This document shows, piece by piece, positions 18,014 to 25,900 of a stretch of 64,000 nucleotides of DNA. The DNA comes from VAYN01 sp963702075 (lineage in GTDB: Bacteria; Actinomycetota; Thermoleophilia; Solirubrobacterales; 70-9), in NCBI GenBank assembly GCA_963702075.1, contig OY969703.1, positions 1,178,001 through 1,242,000 on the forward strand, in the 5' to 3' direction. The position numbers and the translations under genes are program-made. How positions within the stretch are numbered: the first letter of the stretch is position 1; every line of letters begins with the position of its first letter. The notes under the pieces were generated by a model that saw only the letters and a program-made list of their open reading frames with translations, was not told the origin of the DNA and did not search any database.

Positions 18014-19663
18014 GTGACCGCCAACGATTCGATAGCCGCGCTGCGGGGCGCGGTCGAGGGCGCCGCCCGGACTCTGCACGAGGCCGACCCGAGCGAGCCG
18101 CGGCCGACTCTGGAGCGGCCGCCGAAGCCCGAGCTCGGCGACTACAGCTCCAACGCGGCAATGCTCCTTGCCCGGCACCTCAGCGACAACCCGCGGACCG
18201 TGGCCGAGCGCCTGCGCGACGAATTGGAGGCCGACGCCGGGCTGGCCCCGAACCTGGAGCGGATCGAGGTGGCGGGTCCCGGTTTCGTCAACTTCTTCCT
18301 CGCCGACTCCTGGTATCTGGGGGCGCTCAGCGACCTGCTGGAGGCCGGGGAGGACCTCGGTCCGGCTCCGGTCGCGGCGCCGGAGAAGATCCTCGTCGAG
18401 TTCGTCTCCGCCAACCCGACCGGGCCGATCCACGTCGGCACCGGCCGCCACGCCGCCTACGGAGACTCGCTGGTGCGGCTGCTCGAGGCAGCCGGGCACG
18501 ACGTCGGGCGCGAGTACTACGTCAACGACGCCGGCAGCCAGATCGACCGCTTCGCCGAGTCGATCGCGGCGCGGATGCGGGGGGAGGAGCCGCCCGAGGA
18601 CGGCTACGCCGGGGGATACGTCGGCGAGATCGCCGAGAAGCTGAAGGCGGAGGGCGTCGACCCCGGCGACCTGGCGACGCTGCGGGGCCGCGGGGTCGAG
18701 CTGATGCTCGACTGGATGCGCTCGACGCTGGAGCGCTTCGGCGTCCATCACGACAACTTCTTCTCCGAGAGCAGCCTTTACGCCAAGGGCGAGGTCGAGG
18801 AGGTGCTGGCCGAGCTGGAGAAGCGCGGCCACACCTACCGCTCAGAAGACGCCCTCTGGCTGCGGACCACCAACTTCGGCGACGACAAGGACCGGGTCCT
18901 GATCCGCTCCAACGGCGAGGCCACCTACCTGACGCCGGACATCGCCTACCACTGGGACAAGCTCGGGCGCGGCTTCGAGCGGTTGATCGACGTCTGGGGC
19001 GCCGACCATCACGGCTACGTGGCGCGGATGCGGGCGGCGCTGGAGGCCCTCGGGGCCGACCCCGCCGTCTTCGAGGTGCCGATCATGAGCCTCGTCCACG
19101 TGGTCGAAGGCGGCGAGCGCGTGCAGATGTCGAAGCGGACGGGGGACTTCATCACCCTCGACGAGCTGCTCGACGACATCGGCGTCGACGCGACCCGCTG
19201 GTTCATGCTCTGGCGCAGTCACGAGACCACGGTCGACCTCGACCTCGAGGTGGCCCGCAGCCAGTCGAGCGAGAACCCGGTCTACTACGTCCAATACGCG
19301 CACGCGCGGATCGCCAGCATCCTCCGCAAAGCCGAGAGGGAGGGGGCGGCGGCGGAGCCGCGCATCCCCGGTGTTCCGGAGCGGCGGCCGCCACTGCAGG
19401 AGAGCGAGAAACTGCTGGTCAAGCGCCTGCTCGAGTTCCCGGAAGAGGTGCGGGCGGCAGCGGCGCGGCGGGCGCCGCACCGGATCTGCGCCTACTCGAC
19501 CGCGGTCGCCGCCGACTTCCACGCCTTCTACCGCGACTGCCAGGTGGTGGGCGCCGAGGGCGAGGGCGTCGAAGCCTCGCGGCTGGCGCTCTGCCTGGCG
19601 ACGAAGAGGACGATCGCCGCCGCGCTCGGCCTGCTGGGGATCTCCGCGCCCGAGCGGATGTGA
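18014..19663 (+). CDS. argS: Arginyl-tRNA synthetase
   Basis: 549 aa, class I synthetase. N-terminal tRNA D-loop-binding domain, then VEFVSANPTGPIHVGTGRH containing the HIGH-type motif, WGADHHGYVARM, and the KMSKS equivalent QMSKRTGD. The C-terminal alpha-helical DALR anticodon-binding domain ends the protein. It charges tRNA-Arg. The start is GTG 18014, 6 nt after a -10 box. The end overlaps the next gene by 4 nt. Confidence 0.96.
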   Translation: MTANDSIAALRGAVEGAARTLHEADPSEPRPTLERPPKPELGDYSSNAAMLLARHLSDNPRTVAERLRDELEADAGLAPNLERIEVAGPGFVNFFLADSWYLGALSDLLEAGEDLGPAPVAAPEKILVEFVSANPTGPIHVGTGRHAAYGDSLVRLLEAAGHDVGREYYVNDAGSQIDRFAESIAARMRGEEPPEDGYAGGYVGEIAEKLKAEGVDPGDLATLRGRGVELMLDWMRSTLERFGVHHDNFFSESSLYAKGEVEEVLAELEKRGHTYRSEDALWLRTTNFGDDKDRVLIRSNGEATYLTPDIAYHWDKLGRGFERLIDVWGADHHGYVARMRAALEALGADPAVFEVPIMSLVHVVEGGERVQMSKRTGDFITLDELLDDIGVDATRWFMLWRSHETTVDLDLEVARSQSSENPVYYVQYAHARIASILRKAEREGAAAEPRIPGVPERRPPLQESEKLLVKRLLEFPEEVRAAAARRAPHRICAYSTAVAADFHAFYRDCQVVGAEGEGVEASRLALCLATKRTIAAALGLLGISAPERM

Positions 19664-20328
19664 TGCTGCGGAGCCGGACGAGGCTTCCCCTCCTCGCCGA
19701 GATCTCCGGCCCGCCGGAGGCGGCGCGGGCGTGGTCGCTGCGCCGCAGCGACTTCGAGTCCCTGCAGGGGGCGCTGGCACGGCTGGAGGGGCAGCGGGTG
19801 GTGCTGGTCAGCGGGCGCCGCGAGGCGGCGCCGATCGCCGCGATCGCGCTGGCGGCCGCCGCTTCGGCTCGCGGCCGCAGGGCGATCCTCGTCGAGTGCG
19901 ATCTCGTCCAGCCGCAGCTTGCCGCCTACGTCGGCCTGGCCGCGACCCCGGGCCTGCACGAGTACCTGCGCTGGGAGGCCGAGCCGGCGGACGTGCTGCA
20001 GCCGGTCGCCCTCGGGGGGCCGGCGGCCAACGGTTCGGCTGACCCGCTCGCCTGCATCTGCGGCGGCCGTCCGGCCTCGAAGACCGAGACCTTGCTCGGG
20101 CTCCAGAGCTTCGCCCACATGGTTGAGAAGCTACGGGCGGCCTACGAGCTGGTGCTCCTCAGCGGGCCGCCGCTGGTCGAGGAACCTAGATCGTGCCTGG
20201 TCGCCGCCCGCCAGGCGGATGCGCTGGTGGCAGGTATGCCGGCGTCAGCGGCCAACGACCGCGCGTTCGCCAAGGCGATCAAGCGCCTGTCGATCCCCAC
20301 TGTTGGCTCAATCGCGGTCGGCGGTTGA
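19660..20328 (+). CDS. Degenerate CpsD/BY-kinase-like P-loop protein
   Basis: 222 aa from GTG 19660 (or ATG 19663), overlapping argS. The order of elements matches CpsD/CapB ATPases: VVLVSGRREAAPIAAIAL where Walker A should be, ILVECDLVQPQLAAYVGL at Walker A', and YELVLLSGPP at Walker B. The Walker A Gly-Lys-Ser/Thr is absent, so ATP hydrolysis in the usual way is unlikely. No Tyr-rich tail. It may be a pseudo-enzyme regulator of polysaccharide export; a role linked to ArgS is not evident. Confidence 0.7.
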   Translation: MMLRSRTRLPLLAEISGPPEAARAWSLRRSDFESLQGALARLEGQRVVLVSGRREAAPIAAIALAAAASARGRRAILVECDLVQPQLAAYVGLAATPGLHEYLRWEAEPADVLQPVALGGPAANGSADPLACICGGRPASKTETLLGLQSFAHMVEKLRAAYELVLLSGPPLVEEPRSCLVAARQADALVAGMPASAANDRAFAKAIKRLSIPTVGSIAVGG

Positions 20329-20375
20329 GCAGTGGGACCTATGGTCGTATAGCGACCAAAAAGTCCCACTGCTCA
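20326..20375. terminator. Symmetrical nested hairpin at convergent stops
   Basis: Outer arms 20326-20338 and 20363-20375 (13 bp, perfect) contain the TGA stop of the CpsD-like gene on one side and that of ccmH on the other. An inner stem TGGTCG/CGACCA (20342-20347, 20353-20358) is nested within. Likely a bidirectional terminator. Confidence 0.75.
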
Positions 20376-20834
20376 GAAGTCGTAACGCGCGAGGTCGGCG
20401 TCGAGCCGCTCGGCGTCGTCGCCTTCCGGCCCCGCGGGACCGGCCTCGTCGCGACCGCCCCCGCCGCTTGCCCGCCGCCACCGCACGACGCCGAACGCCA
20501 GCGCGATCATGGCGACGACGAAGGCGACGATCGGGACCACGTAGGCGGAGAGGCTGAAGCCCGAGCCCTGCGGCAGCGCCAGCACCTCGTCGCCGTACTC
20601 GGCGACCAGCGCGTCCTTGATCTGCGCTTCGGTCTTGCCTGCGGCGATCAGCCGGCGGATGAAGACTTTCTCCCGCTGTGCCTGCGGCGATTCCGCCAGC
20701 TGCAGCAGCGTGCCGCAGACGGGGCACATCACCTGCTTTTCGATTTCGATCAGCGAGGCGCGCGGCGCCGCGGCCGCGTTTGGCGCGCACGCCGCCAGCA
20801 GGGCGAGCGCAGTCAGCGCCAGGCGCACCTTCAC
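20373..20834 (-). CDS. ccmH: Cytochrome c maturation protein CcmH/NrfF
   Basis: 153 aa from GTG 20834. Signal peptide, then the thiol motif QVMCPVCG (Cys37, Cys40) and the CcmH three-helix bundle (AQREKVFIRRLIAAGKTEAQIKDALVAEYG). A C-terminal membrane segment (VVPIVAFVVAMIALAFGVV) and an acidic tail follow. CcmH reduces apocytochrome c thiols before heme ligation. It overlaps ccmG by 4 nt; the other ccm genes seen are at 45-48 kb. Confidence 0.9.
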   Translation of the reverse strand: MKVRLALTALALLAACAPNAAAAPRASLIEIEKQVMCPVCGTLLQLAESPQAQREKVFIRRLIAAGKTEAQIKDALVAEYGDEVLALPQGSGFSLSAYVVPIVAFVVAMIALAFGVVRWRRASGGGGRDEAGPAGPEGDDAERLDADLARYDF

Positions 20835-21355
20835 GACTTGCCTTTCGGCAGGAAGGTTTCCACTTCGTCGGTCAGGAGCTGCTCGTCAACTGGCCCGGGC
20901 TGGAGCCACCGGACCGTTCCGGTCGGATCGAGAAGGAAATTCTCCGGTACGCCGGTGGTGCCGAAATCGTGCGCGGCGCCGCCGTCCCCGTCGCGCAGCT
21001 GCGGGTAGCTGAGGCCGTATTTGTCGGCGAAGGCGCGGCCGTCGTCGGTCAGGTCGCGGGTGTCGATGCCGACGACGGTGAACTTGGCTCCGCCGTGCTG
21101 CCGCTGGAATTCCTCCAGCGCCGGCGCCTCCTGCCGGCAGGGGATGCACCACGAGGCCCAGAAGTTGACCAGCACCCAGCGGCCCTTGTATTGGGCAAGC
21201 GAGCCGTCCCCACCGCCTTCGAGGCGCGGAAGCGCGGTGCTCGGCGCCGGTTCACCGACCGCGATCCTCGAGGAACCCTTGCTGACCAGCCCGAAGACGA
21301 GCAGGCCGACGAGTGCCAGCACGGCCAGCACGGCGATAGAAGAGCGAACGCTCAC
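20831..21355 (-). CDS. ccmG: Thioredoxin-like thiol-disulfide oxidoreductase (CcmG/ResA/TlpA)
   Basis: 174 aa. N-terminal membrane anchor (residues about 7-24), then a thioredoxin fold with the redox motif NFWASWCIPCRQEAP (Cys70, Cys73) and cis-Pro segment TTGVPENFLLDPTG. The central VVGIDTRDLTDDGRAF insertion is typical of CcmG/ResA. It reduces the CcmH or apocytochrome disulfide outside the membrane. The ccmH start overlaps its stop (GTGA). Confidence 0.9.
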   Translation of the reverse strand: MSVRSSIAVLAVLALVGLLVFGLVSKGSSRIAVGEPAPSTALPRLEGGGDGSLAQYKGRWVLVNFWASWCIPCRQEAPALEEFQRQHGGAKFTVVGIDTRDLTDDGRAFADKYGLSYPQLRDGDGGAAHDFGTTGVPENFLLDPTGTVRWLQPGPVDEQLLTDEVETFLPKGKS

Positions 21356-21420
21356 AGACGCCGAACTCTAGTTCCAGCGCCACCCCGGCACCCCCGCCGC
21401 GCCTCTAGAATCAACCCCGC

Positions 21421-21493
21421 GCGGACGTAGCTCAGTTGGTAGAGCGCAAGCTTCCCAAGCTTGAGGTCGCGGGTTCGACCCCCGTCGTCCGCT
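21421..21493 (+). tRNA. tRNA-Gly (anticodon CCC)
   Basis: Full cloverleaf: acceptor GCGGACG/CGTCCGC, D-arm GCTC/GAGC, anticodon stem CAAGC/GCTTG around loop TTCCCAA (anticodon CCC), T-arm GCGGG-TTCGACC-CCCGT. CCA is not encoded. A TAGAAT -10 box lies 9 nt upstream. Its 3' half is repeated at 24952-24987, marking an integration site. Confidence 0.96.
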
Positions 21494-21494
21494 T
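21459..21494 (+). repeat. Attachment-site repeat, tRNA copy
   Basis: 36 bp from the 3' strand of the anticodon stem to one base past the tRNA end; identical to 24952-24987. Confidence 0.85.
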
Positions 21495-21832
21495 TGAAAG
21501 CCCCCCGTAGAGCCAAAAAAGAGCGGCCGCCCACGTTCTTCTGACCAAGAGCGGAAACCGGACTCATGGATGAGCATGTCGCCAAGATCCTCCGCTGGCA
21601 TGCAATCGGGAATGGAGTTGCCGTGAAACCAGCCAAGGGGAAATGGGATGCGCCATTGACTTTCCCGTCGAGGACGGGCTCGCCGACGATGGCGCCCAAG
21701 CTGCAATCACTCGCGTCGACCGCCCCGCGGTCGACCGGCCTTTGACGTCAGCGTCCTGCGACTAGCCGACCGTTCCGCCGACAGTGACTTAGTCTGATGC
21801 GGTCACTGCGCGACGGAGAGGTCCTAACAGCG
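21494..21832. other. Left end of mini-island
   Basis: No confident gene. A possible 59-codon frame (21566-21745) lies within. The rest shows no clear feature. Confidence 0.4.
21566..21745 (+). CDS. Possible small hypothetical protein
   Basis: 59 codons from ATG 21566 (MDEHVAKILRWHAIGNG). No recognisable motif, no clear Shine-Dalgarno or -10 box. It may be chance. Confidence 0.2.
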   Translation: MDEHVAKILRWHAIGNGVAVKPAKGKWDAPLTFPSRTGSPTMAPKLQSLASTAPRSTGL

Positions 21833-22048
21833 TCAACGCCGCCGGTTGCGCAGCCAGTTACTGACGCCTCCCCAGAACAGAAGGCTGAAGGTCCAACGCA
21901 TCATTAATGCGAGTCCCAAAAGCGACCAGAAGCCGATGGCAACCATGACCCCAACCAGGTAGCCACCTTGGCCTTGCAGCAGGAGAGCCACGGTAGAGGC
22001 TGCGATGCCAAGCAGCAAAACAAGGATAAGGACTGCTCGTCTACTCAC
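21833..22048 (-). CDS. Small two-span membrane protein
   Basis: 71 aa from GTG 22048, chosen because a TATCAT -10 box lies 8 nt upstream; the frame stays open further upstream to ATG 22174. Two membrane segments (AVLILVLLLGIAASTVALLL and YLVGVMVAIGFWSLLGLALM) and a basic C-terminus (NWLRNRRR). No family recognised. It is divergent from gene A of the first module. Confidence 0.55.
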   Translation of the reverse strand: MSRRAVLILVLLLGIAASTVALLLQGQGGYLVGVMVAIGFWSLLGLALMMRWTFSLLFWGGVSNWLRNRRR

Positions 22049-22346
22049 CCTTAGCGATGATAGTCGTCGCCTCAAGGACCATAGGGCGTAGAGGGGGCAA
22101 TCTGAGGTTGCGCCGCCATGTATCAGTCTGAATTTCCTGGTCTCACTTCCAATAAGACTGCTTTTCGCTGACAAGGCGTCCGAAAGCGCTCATGGCTTCT
22201 AACTGGCGTGTGCAGTCGGTTTCGCTGCTTCCGATTGGACAGCGGGTATAGGAAATGGACCACGTCAAGCTTGTGCTGACCGGAAAAACCACACCGTCCG
22301 GTATGCCGTTTATCTCGTCCGAGCGGTTGACAGGACGGCGGATGGT
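22049..22346. other. Region before gene A1
   Basis: No separate gene. The gene A frame is open from 22203 and its upstream part, rich in Ala and Cys, may encode a longer N-terminus from an unusual start. Confidence 0.35.
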
Positions 22347-22715
22347 GTGCAAGATGCCGCCGACTCGGTACGCGCTTGGTATCGCGGGTTCCGCGAACTA
22401 GTGTGGATCAAGGCTGCACCTGACTGCGTCGAGTGGGGTCCGGACAAGCTGGTGCTAATCAACTGCTACGCAGATACCGGCAAGTCGACCACCAGGATCA
22501 ACGTGTTTGGGCAATACCGATTCGAACCCGGCAACTATCTCGACGACGCGCAGACGACGTGCATGGAAACCAACGGGACGCTCGGTACCAGGCCTCCTCA
22601 ACAGGAATACGGAGGGAACATCCTTCGGGAAAACTATCACCGCTTTATCCGCGTCCGTCCCATCAAAGAACCTTGTCCCTGGCACAACCTAAGCAGTAAC
22701 GATGTGAGACCATAG
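22347..22715 (+). CDS. Mini-island protein A1, unknown function
   Basis: About 122 aa from GTG 22347; the start is uncertain because the frame is open to 22203. Distinct landmarks: APDCVEWGP, QYRFEPGNY, TTCMETNG and a C-terminal CPWHNL. Three of its Cys recur in the second copy at 23615-24074, where WGP, RF-P, GNY, C-E-G and CPW-HL are spaced alike, so the reading frame is genuine. It resembles no family I know; conserved Cys suggest a secreted disulfide-bonded domain. Gene B1 starts 5 nt after it. Confidence 0.65.
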   Translation: MQDAADSVRAWYRGFRELVWIKAAPDCVEWGPDKLVLINCYADTGKSTTRINVFGQYRFEPGNYLDDAQTTCMETNGTLGTRPPQQEYGGNILRENYHRFIRVRPIKEPCPWHNLSSNDVRP

Positions 22716-22719
22716 GAGA

Positions 22720-23400
22720 GTGATGAACCTAGAGAAGCGTCAGCGGTCCTTCGCATTTTATCTTCTCCTGCTGGGGATTCTGGCAGTTTGCCTTATGCAG
22801 CTCGGCGCCTCGGCCTCAGGCGCTGCCGGATCCCAGGCTGGCCGGGCAAATCTTAGAAAGGCAAAGGGACCGTTTGCGTCATTCCCGCTTTCCAAGGATG
22901 TACCGGGCCATCGGGTCGCGACCCTTCGCGAAGGGAATTTCCATGGGACCCGATGGGGGGCCTTTGTTTCTCGAGCTTCTGCCGCGCCGGATGCACGCTT
23001 GCATCCATGCTTGACCGTTTCGCGTATCTCGGCTGTCGGTGAATATGGCCTATCTTCAGGTTGCTCGGTGCTTGCTCCAGAGGCGGGCTCGGAAGGGGTC
23101 CCTTCCTACCGGCTACTGGGAGTTGCAGGCGGAAATGAAAGGTCCGAACCTGCCACGTTCTTTGGTGTTCTGGTGGCTCCGGAGGTGGTCAAAGCTACGG
23201 TCGAGATGGAACCGGGCCCTCCGATGACCCGTAAAGCCCAACTCCTCGGTGATCGCAAGCGCCAAGAAGCAGCAGTGGTGCCCTTGCGTTACTTGGCGTT
23301 GGTGGTTCATCGTGATGTCTGTGTTAAGCGAATCGTTGGATTTAACAATCTCGACGAACCGGTCATAGATGCCCACTACGACGAATGTCCGTTGAAATAG
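22720..23400 (+). CDS. Mini-island protein B1, secreted, unknown function
   Basis: 226 aa from GTG 22720 (followed by ATG), with AGGAGA 5 nt upstream. Signal peptide YLLLLGILAVCLMQLGASASG. The mature part has GNFHGTRWGAFVSR, HPCLTVSRISAVGEYGLSSGC, a central FFGVLVAPEV and a C-terminal VVPLRYLALVVHRDVCVKRIVG. Each landmark recurs in B2 (24095-24745), so the fold is conserved after duplication. No known family recognised. It forms an operon with A1. Confidence 0.75.
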   Translation: MMNLEKRQRSFAFYLLLLGILAVCLMQLGASASGAAGSQAGRANLRKAKGPFASFPLSKDVPGHRVATLREGNFHGTRWGAFVSRASAAPDARLHPCLTVSRISAVGEYGLSSGCSVLAPEAGSEGVPSYRLLGVAGGNERSEPATFFGVLVAPEVVKATVEMEPGPPMTRKAQLLGDRKRQEAAVVPLRYLALVVHRDVCVKRIVGFNNLDEPVIDAHYDECPLK

Positions 23401-23482
23401 GTTCCTTCGGCCGATAGCGATCAAGCCGCTGTCTCCGGCCATGACACAGGGGCGAAGTTCAGTATTAGGACGTGTCGAAGTT

Positions 23483-23617
23483 CTAGATCTCCGCTATTGG
23501 CTGGCCGGATGTTTGGAAGCCCGCGAATCTGCTGTTACCCAGCATGAGGCCCCTTTGGGCCCCTAGCGCCCCAGCAAAGAGACCTATCGCGCCCAGGTAG
23601 AAGGGACTACTTGACAC
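23483..23617 (-). CDS. Possible small one-span membrane protein
   Basis: 44 codons from GTG 23617 with one hydrophobic segment (FYLGAIGLFAGALGAQ). Its position relative to A2 mirrors that of the 21833-22048 gene relative to A1. No promoter support. Confidence 0.25.
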   Translation of the reverse strand: MSSSPFYLGAIGLFAGALGAQRGLMLGNSRFAGFQTSGQPIAEI

Positions 23618-24074
23618 CGCAAACCGCGCCCGCACAGGGGGCGATCGAAGAGCACATCGAGGAACGCCGATCCGACCCCGCCTTTCAGGGGCGGCTTTCA
23701 CCATCGGATGGGCACTCTCGGTCAATGGGTCCTATAAGTATGAGCGAGGTCAATGGGCTTGGGATCCAGACGGGCCAGAATGTTCGAAGTGGGGTCCGCG
23801 CGAGCCGGCGAGAGTTCACTGTAGAGCGACCAGCAATCTCAAGAGCGTTCACCTCGATGCACTCGGTATGTTCAGATTCGCGCCGGCGAAATACGAAGGC
23901 GGAAACTATGCCCCGTTCCAAGCGGAGTGTTACGAAATTGACGGAGTGTTACCGAACTGGTTCCGCCAGGACTTTCCAGGAGAAAAAGTGCTCCAGAGCC
24001 ACTTTTACATCAACCGTGATGCTGTGTGGCCAACCGAACAATGCCCCTGGGAACATCTCCATCGGGCGACCTGA
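23615..24074 (+). pseudogene. Mini-island protein A2, copy of A1 lacking a normal start
   Basis: The frame is open from 23615 to the TGA at 24072-24074 and matches A1 over its C-terminal two thirds: GPECSKWGP, MFRFAP, GGNYAPFQAECYEIDGVLP and TEQCPWEHL. No ATG, GTG or TTG occurs in frame before ATG 23868, which would give only a 68-aa C-terminal fragment. It is either a decayed N-terminus or uses a rare start. B2 follows 20 nt downstream with its own promoter. Confidence 0.6.
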
Positions 24075-24081
24075 CCTAAGC

Positions 24082-24087
24082 TAGAAT
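24082..24087 (+). promoter_or_regulatory. -10 box of gene B2 (leaderless type)
   Basis: TAGAAT, 7 nt before ATG 24095. Confidence 0.6.
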
Positions 24088-24094
24088 AGGGCCG

Positions 24095-24745
24095 ATGGTC
24101 GATTCCCTGAACCGGGTGTGGGCATATCGCCTTTGGGTGTTCACCCTCGTGCTCATCGGGATTGGGACGCTCGGCGCCATGCCGGTGCACGCCCGCGGAG
24201 GTGATGGCGGCAGACACAAGGCCTTTCCCCTCTGGTTGGAAGTCCCAGCTCCGCGGTTCGCCGTGCTAGATGAAGGTCAGCTTCCAAATGGAACCCATTG
24301 GGGGGCTTATGTCTCTCGGTTTGGCAAGAGCGATAAACGCACGAAGCGCCCCTGCATCACGATTGCACGGTTCACGAAGTTCGGAGAGTTTAATAGCGCG
24401 CTCGACTGCGGACAGCTGCTATCGGAGGGCGATCCAGAACACCCAGTCTATGCAAGCATCGCTGAGAATTACCGCAACCATCCCGGCGGTCCAGAAAGAT
24501 CCGACACTGTGATGGGGCTTACCTTCGACCCCAGTGTGGCCAGAGTTGTGATGGCGCTCGACGCGGGAGGGCAGATCGCGATGCGACCGCGTCTTCTTAG
24601 CGTGAGGCAACAGCACAAGGCAAACGTTCCGGCGCTCAAATACGTGGCGCTAGGGCAGATGCGCAACGTCTGTGTCGAAGCAGTGACGGGATACGACGGT
24701 GAAGGCCATGAGATGTTCGCCGCTTCCACTGACGTATGCCCGTAA
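24095..24745 (+). CDS. Mini-island protein B2, secreted, paralogue of B1
   Basis: 216 aa from ATG 24095. Signal peptide LWVFTLVLIGIGTLGAMPVHA. It shares with B1 the blocks GTHWGAYVSR, RPCITIARFTKFGEF, a Cys after SALD, MGLTFDPSVARVV, and VPALKYVALGQMRNVCVEAVTG. The two are clearly homologous but diverged, so the duplication is old. Family not recognised; probably a secreted or cell-surface protein. Confidence 0.75.
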   Translation: MVDSLNRVWAYRLWVFTLVLIGIGTLGAMPVHARGGDGGRHKAFPLWLEVPAPRFAVLDEGQLPNGTHWGAYVSRFGKSDKRTKRPCITIARFTKFGEFNSALDCGQLLSEGDPEHPVYASIAENYRNHPGGPERSDTVMGLTFDPSVARVVMALDAGGQIAMRPRLLSVRQQHKANVPALKYVALGQMRNVCVEAVTGYDGEGHEMFAASTDVCP

Positions 24746-24951
24746 CTCCGGTATTCATGCTGTATCCCGTGGGCGTCGACAGTTGATGTATGCGAGATGC
24801 TAAATCTTCGATAGTTCCCCGCCAGAAACTTGTGAAGGTCCCGAATAGCGCTCGTGGTCGCGGACACCGCGGCGATGCGGATTCGGCTGATTCAGCTAGC
24901 CGTGGAATCGTCGCTGCGTAAGAGCGGGCAGGTTTAGTCGGTTCGAGAAAG
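24746..24951. other. Right end of mini-island, no gene seen
   Basis: About 200 bp with no convincing reading frame or hairpin. Confidence 0.4.
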
Positions 24952-24987
24952 GCTTGAGGTCGCGGGTTCGACCCCCGTCGTCCGCTT
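24952..24987 (+). repeat. Attachment-site repeat, distal copy
   Basis: Exact 36-bp copy of the tRNA-Gly 3' half; the 5' half of the tRNA is absent here. Confidence 0.85.
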
Positions 24988-24999
24988 CTGACCGAGTCG

Positions 25000-25890
25000 T
25001 CAGCCGCCGTGGCGGAGTCGCCGGCTTTCCTCGTAGGCGAGCCACTGGCCGCGGAGGGCTGCTTCGACTTCCCGAGCGTCGCTGCCGGGGGCCTTCAGCT
25101 CGTCGAGGGTGGGAGCGCGGCCGTTCGCCTCCTCGGGTCGCCGCGCCACCGCCCAGGCTTGGCCGGCGCCTCGGTTATCCGGTAGGGCGAAGCCGGTGGG
25201 CTCGAAGCGGACGATTTCGAACGCCCTTCCCCAGTGCTCGCGCAGCCACCACTCGGACACGTAGACGGCGGGGCCCCAGCTGTTGTCGAAGTCGTCGCCG
25301 TAGCGCTCAACTAGTAGCCCCGTCTTATCCTCGTCCCACGGCACGCCTCTCTTGCCGGCCTCGCCGAACTGCCAGAGGCCGCGTCCGTGAATGCTGGCGA
25401 CGAGGAGGCCGCCCGGCTTCAGTACCCGCCGCAGCTCGAGCAGCCAGGGCGCCCAATCTGGGAGGTGGCTGAAGACCGACCCGCAGTAGACGAGGTCGAA
25501 CGTCCCGGCCAGCTCAGGCAGCGGGGGCTCGGGGTTGTTGGCGTAGAGCCGAACTTCCTCCGGATAGGAGGAAAGCATCCAGTCGATCGTCGGCTGATGG
25601 ATGTCGCAGCCGGTCAGGCTGATGTCCGCGTGCTGGAGGAACCAGCGCATGACGCGGCCGGATCCGCAGCCGAAGTCGAGCACCGAGAGCGGCCGCTCAA
25701 GCCCCTCTGCCGCATCGAGGATGTCCCGATAGGCAGCCTCGCCGACCCTTGCGAACTCCTCCACCCGAGCCTCGGGCGTGAGCGTCGGGTCGACGCCGAT
25801 CCGGATCAGGATGTCGTCGGCCGGGATCGGACCAGGCTGCCGGGTGATCGTCGCCGGGGGCTGGGGTTCCGACTCCATCTGATTCGCCAT
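25000..25890 (-). CDS. Class I SAM-dependent methyltransferase
   Basis: 296 aa from ATG 25890 (an ATG at 25875 is also possible). Rossmann motif I is VLDFGCGSGRVMRWFL, motif II LTGCDIHQPTIDWM, motif IV FDLVYCGSVFSHL and post-IV LLELRRVLKPGGLLVAS. The acceptor is unknown. It is divergent from, and ten bases from, a glycosyltransferase gene, which suggests modification of a surface glycan. Confidence 0.88.
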   Translation of the reverse strand: MANQMESEPQPPATITRQPGPIPADDILIRIGVDPTLTPEARVEEFARVGEAAYRDILDAAEGLERPLSVLDFGCGSGRVMRWFLQHADISLTGCDIHQPTIDWMLSSYPEEVRLYANNPEPPLPELAGTFDLVYCGSVFSHLPDWAPWLLELRRVLKPGGLLVASIHGRGLWQFGEAGKRGVPWDEDKTGLLVERYGDDFDNSWGPAVYVSEWWLREHWGRAFEIVRFEPTGFALPDNRGAGQAWAVARRPEEANGRAPTLDELKAPGSDAREVEAALRGQWLAYEESRRLRHGG

Positions 25891-25893
25891 ACT
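25888..25893 (+). promoter_or_regulatory. -10 box of the glycosyltransferase gene
   Basis: CATACT, 7 nt before ATG 25901; it overlaps the start codon of the divergent methyltransferase. Confidence 0.45.
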
Positions 25894-25900
25894 AGGGGCG

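Larger units (their letters stand above)
21459..24987 (+). mobile_element. 3.5-kb mini-island in tRNA-Gly(CCC)
   Basis: A 36-bp exact direct repeat of the tRNA 3' half bounds the segment (21459-21494 and 24952-24987). Inside, GC content and codon use drop visibly. The content is two copies of a two-gene module (A then B) of unknown secreted proteins plus small membrane proteins. No integrase, transposase or replication gene is present, so it would need help to move or is a remnant. Confidence 0.8.

Noticed and set aside
24469..24867. 132-aa minus-strand frame over B2
   Set aside because: Overlaps the well-supported B2 gene and has no promoter or known motif.
24952..24987. Second tRNA-Gly gene
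   Set aside because: Only the 3' half is present; acceptor 5' strand, D-arm and anticodon are missing.
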